Positions 1 through 6,306 of a stretch of DNA of 15,200 nt are shown here, in pieces (position 1 is the first letter of the stretch; each line of letters opens with the position of its first letter). Under the pieces are notes generated by a model. The model saw only the letters and a list, made by a program, of their open reading frames with translations. It did not search any database and was not told the origin of the DNA. Source of the DNA: Nitrospirales bacterium (lineage in GTDB: Bacteria > Nitrospirota > Nitrospiria > Nitrospirales > UBA8639). The position numbers were made by a program, and so were the translations under genes. The stretch lies in NCBI GenBank assembly GCA_029261305.1, contig JAJDBO010000183.1:1-15200 (forward strand), in the 5' to 3' direction.

Positions 1-831
1 AACGGGCAGGTCGACTAAGATGTCATTACCTTTCCGTGTAAACACAGGATGTGCTTTAACCGCGACGGCCACATATAAATCGCCTGGGGGACCACCGTTC
101 ATCCCATGTTCACCTTCATGAGAGAGACGAAGACGCATGCCGGTTTCAATGCCTGCGGGAATGGTGACGGAAAGATTGCGCTCTTTGTAGACACGTCGTT
201 GGCCACGGCAGGTTGTACAAGGATCTGAAATAGTTTGTCCCGCGCCCTGACATTGGCCGCAAGTGCGATTAATGGTGAAGAACCCTTGCTGTAATCGAAT
301 CTGCCCGGTGCCTCCGCATCCGGCACAAGGTTTCACCGAAGTGCTTGATTTGGCGCCAGTCCCTTTACATGGTTCACAGGATTCCCATCGGGGAATTTTG
401 AGCTTGGCTTCCTTGCCATAGACGGCTTCTTCAAAGGTGAGTTCTAAATTGTATTGAAGGTCATTGCCTTGCTCAGGCCGTGATCGTCCACCACGTCCAC
501 CGCCAAAAAAATCTTCGAAAATGTCCCCAAAAATGTCACCAAAACCACCGCCACCGCCACTAAATCCTTCAGGTCCCCCAAATCCTTGAGGCCCGCCTGA
601 ATGACCAAACATGTCGTATCGTTTTCGGTGCTCGGCGCTACTCAGCACTTCATAGGCTTCGCCAGCTTCTTTAAACTTTTCTTCAGCTTTCTTTTTATCT
701 TTGGCGTCGGTTTGTAGGTCAGGGTGATATTGTCGAGCAACCTTCCGAAAGGCTTTTTTAATGTCATCCTCGGAGGCATCTCGTCCAATGCCAAGAACTT
801 CGTAATAATCTCGTTTGCTCACAGGTGGCAT
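1..831 (-). CDS. dnaJ: Chaperone protein DnaJ (Hsp40), 3' end beyond the left edge
   Basis: Co-chaperone that delivers unfolded clients to DnaK and stimulates its ATPase in the cytoplasm. The first 277 residues are present. The J domain (about 7-75) carries the HPD motif at 36-38 and a KRDYYEVLG start typical of the family. A Gly/Phe-rich segment follows (about 76-116). The zinc-binding domain has four Cys pairs at 152/155, 169/172, 191/194 and 205/208. The first three fit CxxCxGxG, but the fourth reads CTTCRGQR and has lost its last glycine. The C-terminal substrate-binding domain then begins (IPAGIETGMRLR) and is open to the window edge. The start is ATG at 831; no good Shine-Dalgarno precedes it, and GTG three codons later is an alternative. 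It is the last visible gene of grpE-dnaK-dnaJ, 85 bp after dnaK, with a strong hairpin in that gap. Confidence 0.98.
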   Translation of the reverse strand, partial: MPPVSKRDYYEVLGIGRDASEDDIKKAFRKVARQYHPDLQTDAKDKKKAEEKFKEAGEAYEVLSSAEHRKRYDMFGHSGGPQGFGGPEGFSGGGGGFGDIFGDIFEDFFGGGRGGRSRPEQGNDLQYNLELTFEEAVYGKEAKLKIPRWESCEPCKGTGAKSSTSVKPCAGCGGTGQIRLQQGFFTINRTCGQCQGAGQTISDPCTTCRGQRRVYKERNLSVTIPAGIETGMRLRLSHEGEHGMNGGPPGDLYVAVAVKAHPVFTRKGNDILVDLPV

Positions 832-862
832 CTTTTTTGATCTGGATTCATGGTGAATAGAT

Positions 863-904
863 GTGCCCCCTGGATTGAGAGAAACGCTTCAATTCAGGGG
901 GCAC
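863..904 (-). promoter_or_regulatory. Long hairpin in the dnaK-dnaJ intergenic gap
   Basis: Positions 863-878 pair with 889-904 as a 16-bp stem (one G-T pair, core of five G-C pairs) around a 10-nt loop. On the transcribed (minus) strand it starts 12 nt after the dnaK stop codon and ends 31 nt before the dnaJ ATG. It is not followed by a T-run on that strand, so it is not a typical intrinsic terminator. A role as an RNA-stability or processing element setting the DnaK:DnaJ ratio is inference; the inverted repeat itself is seen directly. Confidence 0.75.
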
Positions 905-916
905 TATTACTTTGGT

Positions 917-2851
917 TTATTTCTTATCTTTATCAACTTCTTCAAATTCTGCATCCACGACTTTTTCATCTTCGCCTTCAGTCCCACCTGCGGATCCATC
1001 GGCACCAGCATCATTACCATTTGTTGGTTCTGCGGTGCCTTCTGCTGCCGCCGATTTATACATTTCTTCGGCCAGTTTATGAGAGGCCGTTTGCAAGTTT
1101 TGCATGGCGGTCTTCATGGCTTCGACATCGTCACCTTCCATGGCTGTTTTCATGGCGGCAACTGCTTCTTGAATTTTTGTTTTTTCCTCATCGGCGATTT
1201 TGTCGCCGTTTTCGGTGAGGTTCTTTTCTGTACCGTAAATTAATGTGTCTGCTTGATTCTTGATTTCGACAGCTTCACGTCGTTTTTTATCTTCTTCGGA
1301 ATGCGCCTGCGCGTCCTTAACTAATTGATCAACTTCTTCTTTGCTCAGGCCGCTGGATGCTGTAATTTTAATAGATTGCTCTTTCTGGGTAGCCATATCC
1401 TTGGCATTGACGTGGACGATGCCATTGGCATCAATGTCAAAAGAGACTTCAATCTGTGGCATGCCACGGGGGGCAGGGGGAATACCCACAAGATCGAATT
1501 GTCCGAGTAATTTATTATCATTCGCCATTTCGCGTTCACCTTGGAATACGCGAATGGTTACAGCCGTTTGACTATCGGCAGCGGTCGAAAACACTTGGCT
1601 CTTTTTGGTTGGGATGGTCGTGTTTCGATCAATCAGTCGAGTAAACACTCCACCTAAGGTTTCAATGCCGAGTGAGAGCGGTGTGACATCCAATAATAAG
1701 ACATCTTTTACATCACCACGAAGCACGCCACCTTGAATGCCGGCACCAATGGCCACGACTTCATCGGGGTTGACCCCACGATGGGGTTCTTTTCCAAAGA
1801 ACTCTTTTACCCGTTGAATAACTTTGGGCATCCGGGTCATGCCACCGACGAGGACCACTTCATTAATTTCGTTGGCTGAGACGCCGGCATCTGCCAGAGC
1901 TTTCTTACAAGGTTGGATCGATCGATCAATCAAATCGTCAACGAGTTGTTCAAATTTTGCGCGACTTAATTTGAGAACCAAATGTTTAGGGCCCGTGGCA
2001 TCCGCAGTCACAAAGGGTAAATTAATTTCTGTTTCTTGTGCTGATGACAATTCAATTTTTGCTCGCTCAGCAGCCTCTTTGAGTCGTTGCAAGGCCATGC
2101 GATCATTCTTGAGATCAATGCCTTGATCCTTTTTGAATTCCTCAACGAGCCAATCAATCACTCGTTCGTCAAAATCATCGCCGCCAAGGAAGGTATCCCC
2201 ATTGGTCGATTTGACTTCGAACACACCATCACCGATTTCTAAAATCGAGACATCAAAGGTTCCACCTCCAAGGTCGTAGACGGCAATCCGTTCTTCTGTC
2301 TTTTTGTCCAACCCATAGGCAAGTGATGCGGCGGTTGGTTCATTGATGATCCGAAGGACATTCAATCCAGCAATTTGCCCAGCGTCTTTGGTCGCTTGTC
2401 GCTGGCTATCGTCAAAATATGCCGGAACGGTGATGACTGCATCGGTCACCTTTTCGCCGAGGTAGTCTTCGGCGGTCTGTTTGATCTTTGTCAGAATCAT
2501 CGCGGATACTTCCGGCGGGCTGTAGGCTTTACCGCGGATCATCACATGCGCATCGCCATTATCGGCTTTTACGATTTTATAAGGCAGGCGCTTTGCGGCA
2601 TCTTGGACTTCTTTGGCCGTGAACTTTCGCCCCATTAACCGTTTGACGGAAAAAATTGTATTTTCTGGGTTGGTAATCGCCTGCCGTTTGGCAATTTGGC
2701 CAACCAATCGTTCGTCTTTATCATTGACTGCTACAACCGAGGGGGTCGTGCGTCCACCTTCTGAATTTGAAATGACTTCAGGGTCGCCAGTACTCATAAT
2801 GGCAATGCATGAATTTGTTGTTCCAAGATCAATACCAATAATTTTACTCAT
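917..2851 (-). CDS. dnaK: Molecular chaperone DnaK (Hsp70)
   Basis: ATP-driven cytoplasmic chaperone that binds exposed hydrophobic segments and works with DnaJ and GrpE. The protein is 644 residues, the normal family length. The nucleotide-binding domain shows the phosphate-1 loop [10 protein letters not shown] (5-14), the phosphate-2 motif [11 protein letters not shown] (192-202) and the adenosine motif [10 protein letters not shown] (333-342). The interdomain linker [13 protein letters not shown] lies at 383-395. The substrate-binding beta domain follows (about 396-505), then a helical lid and an acidic tail ending [10 protein letters not shown], as in other bacterial DnaKs. The ATG start is preceded by AAGGAG nine bases upstream, which lies inside the end of grpE. 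Only 4 bp separate it from the grpE stop, so translation is probably coupled. Nothing is missing from the catalytic motifs. Confidence 0.99.
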   Translation of the reverse strand: MSKIIGIDLGTTNSCIAIMSTGDPEVISNSEGGRTTPSVVAVNDKDERLVGQIAKRQAITNPENTIFSVKRLMGRKFTAKEVQDAAKRLPYKIVKADNGDAHVMIRGKAYSPPEVSAMILTKIKQTAEDYLGEKVTDAVITVPAYFDDSQRQATKDAGQIAGLNVLRIINEPTAASLAYGLDKKTEERIAVYDLGGGTFDVSILEIGDGVFEVKSTNGDTFLGGDDFDERVIDWLVEEFKKDQGIDLKNDRMALQRLKEAAERAKIELSSAQETEINLPFVTADATGPKHLVLKLSRAKFEQLVDDLIDRSIQPCKKALADAGVSANEINEVVLVGGMTRMPKVIQRVKEFFGKEPHRGVNPDEVVAIGAGIQGGVLRGDVKDVLLLDVTPLSLGIETLGGVFTRLIDRNTTIPTKKSQVFSTAADSQTAVTIRVFQGEREMANDNKLLGQFDLVGIPPAPRGMPQIEVSFDIDANGIVHVNAKDMATQKEQSIKITASSGLSKEEVDQLVKDAQAHSEEDKKRREAVEIKNQADTLIYGTEKNLTENGDKIADEEKTKIQEAVAAMKTAMEGDDVEAMKTAMQNLQTASHKLAEEMYKSAAAEGTAEPTNGNDAGADGSAGGTEGEDEKVVDAEFEEVDKDKK

Positions 2852-2855
2852 TACT

Positions 2856-3539
2856 TTATTCTCCTTCTTTGTTCTGCTCAGAGCTATTATCTTCTTGGGG
2901 TTCTACGGCATCGCCGCTTGTCTCGGCTTTGGCTACCGTGACCATCGCTGGACGTAAAATCCGGTCCTGAAGGAAATAGCCTTTCTGATATTCATCAACT
3001 ACACAATTTTCAGCCATGGTCGAAGATTCTACTTGTCCAACCGCCTGATGTTTCGCTGGATCAAAGGGTTCACCGACACTTGTGACTTGTTTCACTCCAC
3101 ATTTTTCCAGGGTGTCAAGAAACTGCTTGTAGGTCAGCTCGACCCCTTGAAGTAATCCCTCCGTGTCAGATTGTTCCTTGCTGCATTGCAGGGCTCGTTC
3201 GAGGTTGTCCACGGTGGGAATCAGATCTTTTAATAATTTTTCATTAGCAAAACGAACCGTGTCCCCTTGATCTCGTTGCGCACGGCGTTTGTAATTTTCA
3301 AAATCTGCGGCTAATCGAAGATACTTATCGTTCATTGCCTGGAGTTCATTTTCTTTTGCTTCAAATTCAGACGGCAATATGGTTGGGAGTTCTATGATTG
3401 GTTCAGTCTCTGGAGCATTGGCTTCTGACTCAGCCGTTGCTTCCTCAGGGGCTTGGGGCTGTTCTTCTGATTGTTCCACAGTCTCTTCCTTCGCTGATCG
3501 TCCAAAACCTAAATTTCTCAAAAAATTGAGGTCTTTCAA
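2856..3539 (-). CDS. grpE: Nucleotide exchange factor GrpE, TTG start
   Basis: Releases ADP from DnaK so the chaperone cycle can continue. The 227-residue protein has an acidic, Glu/Ala-rich N-terminal extension (about 15-60), then the coiled-coil region ([20 protein letters not shown]) and the compact C-terminal beta domain with the family signature from [12 protein letters not shown] to [21 protein letters not shown] second acidic tail ends the protein. The start is TTG at 3539: an in-frame stop lies six codons upstream with no ATG or GTG between, and AAGG sits five bases before it. The next in-frame ATG would fall at the coiled coil ([11 protein letters not shown]) and remove part of it. 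It is first in the chaperone operon. Neither hrcA nor rpoH is next to it; coaX lies upstream, 255 bp away. Confidence 0.96.
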   Translation of the reverse strand: MKDLNFLRNLGFGRSAKEETVEQSEEQPQAPEEATAESEANAPETEPIIELPTILPSEFEAKENELQAMNDKYLRLAADFENYKRRAQRDQGDTVRFANEKLLKDLIPTVDNLERALQCSKEQSDTEGLLQGVELTYKQFLDTLEKCGVKQVTSVGEPFDPAKHQAVGQVESSTMAENCVVDEYQKGYFLQDRILRPAMVTVAKAETSGDAVEPQEDNSSEQNKEGE

Positions 3540-3630
3540 TGTGGCCTTACTGTATTAGTCTTTAAAATGAGATTCATAAGAAAGTTCGTGAGTCTCGCAT
3601 AACCCCAATCTTGAAAAATTGTTTCCAAAC

Positions 3631-3646
3631 TTGGCCGTTATGCCAA
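3631..3646. promoter_or_regulatory. Dyad TTGGC-N6-GCCAA upstream of grpE
   Basis: A perfect 5-bp inverted repeat with a 6-bp spacer sits about 92-107 bp before the grpE start codon. Its size fits an operator for a dimeric regulator, but it matches neither CIRCE nor the HspR (HAIR) consensus, and a dyad of this size can occur by chance. Confidence 0.25.
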
Positions 3647-3705
3647 ATGATAATATTTACCCAGATTTTTGGCGGTTCTTCCACGACTATATATGAGCCT
3701 CTGTT

Positions 3706-3733
3706 TAGATAGGCATCACCAATGGGAAGTCAA
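3706..3733 (-). promoter_or_regulatory. Possible sigma70-type promoter of grpE-dnaK-dnaJ
   Basis: Read on the minus strand: TTGACT (3733-3728), a 16-bp spacer, then TATCTA (3711-3706). The -35 box is good; the -10 box matches only TAT. It would give an mRNA leader of roughly 160 nt ahead of grpE. No clear sigma32-type pair of boxes (CTTGAA...CCCCAT) was found on this strand. Confidence 0.33.
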
Positions 3734-3771
3734 CCCAAAGGGTGAAAAAAATTGAGAGAAATTTTACAGGC

Positions 3772-3780
3772 TGTGGATAA
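3772..3780 (-). promoter_or_regulatory. Perfect DnaA-box sequence TTATCCACA
   Basis: The strong-consensus DnaA box TTATCCACA is present on the minus strand, 15 bp after the coaX stop codon and ahead of grpE. I see no further box near it and no AT-rich unwinding element, so this is not evidence for an origin. It could be a chromosomal DnaA titration or regulatory site, or chance. Confidence 0.4.
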
Positions 3781-3794
3781 CTTGCAATGGAGAG

Positions 3795-4565
3795 CTAACT
3801 GTTTTTTACTCGATGGTAAAGAAGGTTGAGGCCTTCAAGGGTAAGGTAGGGGCAGACGTCTTGGATTGTTCGAGAAATGGGAGCAAGAATTTGGGCAAGA
3901 CCTCCTGTGGCAATGACACGAGTAGAATATCCAATTTCATGTTGAATCCTATTCACCAGTTCATCGACTAAGCCGGTATACCCAAAAATGAGACCGGATT
4001 GGATGCTACTCACCGTATCGGTGCCAATGACACTTTTTGGCTGAACTAACTCCACATTGGGTAGCTTGGCGGTATGTGCATGAAGAGCACCGGCAGAACT
4101 TTTGAGTCCTGGAGCAATGGCGCCACCTAAATACCTCCCATCTGGGGTGATAGTGCAAAATGTGGTGGCGGTTCCGAAATCCACAATGATGATTCCTGTT
4201 TGGTATTGCGCGTAGCCTGCTGCGGCATTAACCAAACGGTCTGTGCCTATTTCCTGAGGATTGGAGTATTGGATCGTGAGATGAAAGGGAAAGTCGGATG
4301 TGACGACTAGGGGACAATGATGGAAATAGGTTTCGATCACTTGTTCAATGAGTGGTGTCACGGGAGGCACCACGCTTGAGATGATTGTCCCATTAAGTTG
4401 TTCGGGTTCGATTCCTCGTTCTCTCATCAGGGAAACAAATAATGATCCATATTCATCAGATGTCTTGGTTGTATTTGTAGCAAGCCGCCAAGAAGAACGA
4501 AGGGTATCTTTGTCAAAAACCCCAAAGGCGATTTGAGAATTGCCAATGTCTATGGTGAGTAACAT
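3795..4565 (-). CDS. coaX: Type III pantothenate kinase
   Basis: Phosphorylates pantothenate, the first step of coenzyme A synthesis, using the ASKHA fold rather than the CoaA fold. The 256-residue length is normal. The phosphate loop is DIGNSQ (6-11), where DIGNTN/DVGNTH is commoner. The pantothenate-site motif QEIGTDR is at 104-110, the second Asp with GTATT at 129-135, and GGAIAPG at 147-153. The ATG follows the birA stop after 13 bp with no clear Shine-Dalgarno, which suggests translation coupled to birA. Adjacent birA-coaX pairs are common in bacteria. It is the last gene of the valS-nadC-birA-coaX group. No convincing terminator follows. Confidence 0.97.
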   Translation of the reverse strand: MLLTIDIGNSQIAFGVFDKDTLRSSWRLATNTTKTSDEYGSLFVSLMRERGIEPEQLNGTIISSVVPPVTPLIEQVIETYFHHCPLVVTSDFPFHLTIQYSNPQEIGTDRLVNAAAGYAQYQTGIIIVDFGTATTFCTITPDGRYLGGAIAPGLKSSAGALHAHTAKLPNVELVQPKSVIGTDTVSSIQSGLIFGYTGLVDELVNRIQHEIGYSTRVIATGGLAQILAPISRTIQDVCPYLTLEGLNLLYHRVKNS

Positions 4566-4578
4566 AAGGATCTAACCG

Positions 4579-5400
4579 TTATCTTACATGAGTAATATCT
4601 GCAGAACGAATCTCGATGGCCTGCCTTACGCCTTGTTCAAATGGAATGACCTGAAGTGATCCGTCCATGCCTATACCCGTGGCGCGTCCATAAATTTCTC
4701 CCGACTCATTGAGGGTGCAGCGAACATCGATACCCAGCGTGGAACATGCCTCCGTATAGGCAGACTGAATCATGACAATATTATCTGAAGCCAGATGATC
4801 ATACCATCTTTCCAAATGGTTGAATATGGAAGTCAAAAGAATGTTTCGATTGCATGGGTGTCCAGATTCTTGAAGAATTGATGTCGATGTTGCCTGAAGG
4901 TCGGGAGGAAAGTCATCTTGGACGGCGTTGACGTTCACCCCAAATCCGACGATTAACCCACTAGCAGATTGTCCTCGACTGGTGCTTTCACACAGAATTC
5001 CGGCGAGCTTTTTATTTCGAATTAACAGATCGTTAGGCCATTTAAGTGATGGCGCAAGGTCCTGAGTATTTTGGATGGCCTCAAATAAGGCTAGGCCTGT
5101 AGCGAGCGGGATCCATGTTAGATGTTGCTTAAGTCGAGGGTCTCTCAAAATAATGGAACAATAGATGTTCTTGTTTGCAGGAGACACCCAGGAACGTCCT
5201 AATCGCCCTTTTCCGGAAGTTTGGTGTTCGGCCAGAATAATAGTACCGTGAGGTGCACCTGATGCAGCAAGGGTTATACCCAGGGAATTGGTCGAAGCCG
5301 TTTCCGTAAGGATGTGAATGGCGTGCCAAAGTGTTTGAGTCGTAAGGCCTACTCGAATTGCTTCGGCATTCAAGGCATCAAATGAGGGAGTCACGAGCAT
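4579..5400 (-). CDS. birA: Biotin-[acetyl-CoA-carboxylase] ligase, single-function type
   Basis: Activates biotin to biotinyl-AMP and attaches it to the carrier lysine of biotin-dependent carboxylases. The 273-residue protein has ETASTN at 33-38, the biotinyl-AMP loop SGKGRLGRSW at 62-71, KWPND at 120-124 and GFGVNVN further on, then a small SH3-like C-terminal domain (about residue 220 onward). The catalytic domain starts within the first 30 residues. There is no room for the N-terminal winged helix that makes E. coli BirA a repressor, so this enzyme should not regulate biotin genes. The ATG at 5400 has no obvious Shine-Dalgarno; the only upstream stop in frame is the nadC stop itself. Gap to nadC is 27 bp. 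Confidence 0.96.
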   Translation of the reverse strand: MLVTPSFDALNAEAIRVGLTTQTLWHAIHILTETASTNSLGITLAASGAPHGTIILAEHQTSGKGRLGRSWVSPANKNIYCSIILRDPRLKQHLTWIPLATGLALFEAIQNTQDLAPSLKWPNDLLIRNKKLAGILCESTSRGQSASGLIVGFGVNVNAVQDDFPPDLQATSTSILQESGHPCNRNILLTSIFNHLERWYDHLASDNIVMIQSAYTEACSTLGIDVRCTLNESGEIYGRATGIGMDGSLQVIPFEQGVRQAIEIRSADITHVR

Positions 5401-5427
5401 ATCGCGTTGAGAGATGTGAATAGGGAT

Positions 5428-6300
5428 TTAGGTTATGGGGCCTGGTTGGATGTCCAAACTAATGTCTACTGCCGGGGCTGAATGGGTGAGTGCGCCGATA
5501 GAAATATAACCTGCACCAGTGGCCGCAAATTCACGAACATTCGAAAGATTTATACCTCCTGACACTTCTATGATCGCTCGGCCTTTGATTTGAGCTACGG
5601 CTTGATGCACCAATTCAGGTGTCATGTTGTCGAGCAAGAGCACATCAGCTTTTCCTGCCAATGCTTGTTCAATGTCATCGAGAGATTCTATTTCTACACA
5701 GACTCGAAAGCCATCAGGCGCATTGGTTTTTGCCATGCGGCAAGCCAAGGTGATGCTGATACCTTGTGCGTTGAGCAGGGCAAGATGATTATCCTTGATG
5801 AGAATACCATCGTGCAATGACCTGCGATGATTGGTTCCTCCTCCACAGGTCACCGCCCATTTTTCAAGGGCTCGAAGGCCAGGTGTGGTTTTTCTGGTAT
5901 CGAGGATTTTGGCGGGGTACTCGCTAATGGCTTCACAAAACTGTTTGGTGAGCGTGGCGATGCCAGAGAGATGTTGAAGGAAATTGAGTGCGACACGTTC
6001 GCCTGTAAGAATTGACTGTGCTTGGCCTTGCAGTGTGGCAATGACTTGTCCTGGTTTGGTGTGAGTTCCATCTTTGCATTCAATGTGAATGAGTACTAAA
6101 GGATCGATGTTCTTGAAGACTTTTTGAAGGACAGGAATCCCAGCAACGGTGAGTACTTGTTTGGCAATAATGGTTGCGCGAATATTGACTTCGGAGGGTA
6201 TAAGGATTTGTGTGGTGATATCTCCGTGCGAAATGTCTTCTTCCAGAGCCCGGGTGACGATGACGTCAAGATCAAAAGAAGTAAGGGGAGTGATGGGCAT
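5428..6300 (-). CDS. nadC: Nicotinate-nucleotide pyrophosphorylase (quinolinate phosphoribosyltransferase)
   Basis: Converts quinolinate and PRPP to nicotinate mononucleotide, CO2 and pyrophosphate in de novo NAD synthesis. It has 290 residues. The N-terminal domain contains EEDISHGDITT (20-30). Active-site motifs are DTRKTTPGLR (134-143), GGGTNHRRSLHDG (153-165) and LIKDNH (167-172). The acidic barrel motifs (VEIESLDD, DVLLLDN) and the phosphate-binding EVSGGIN and ISIGALTHSA follow in order. The ATG lies 6 bp after the valS stop, and the valS TGA forms the start of the Shine-Dalgarno-like TGAGGG, so valS and nadC are very likely co-translated. Neither nadA nor nadB is in the window. Confidence 0.97.
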   Translation of the reverse strand: MPITPLTSFDLDVIVTRALEEDISHGDITTQILIPSEVNIRATIIAKQVLTVAGIPVLQKVFKNIDPLVLIHIECKDGTHTKPGQVIATLQGQAQSILTGERVALNFLQHLSGIATLTKQFCEAISEYPAKILDTRKTTPGLRALEKWAVTCGGGTNHRRSLHDGILIKDNHLALLNAQGISITLACRMAKTNAPDGFRVCVEIESLDDIEQALAGKADVLLLDNMTPELVHQAVAQIKGRAIIEVSGGINLSNVREFAATGAGYISIGALTHSAPAVDISLDIQPGPIT

Positions 6301-6306
6301 GATCCC

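Noticed and set aside
3748..3765. AAAATT-loop-AATTTT with an adjacent T-run on the minus strand after coaX, as a terminator
   Set aside because: The stem is only 6 bp and has no G-C pairs, so it is unlikely to terminate efficiently.
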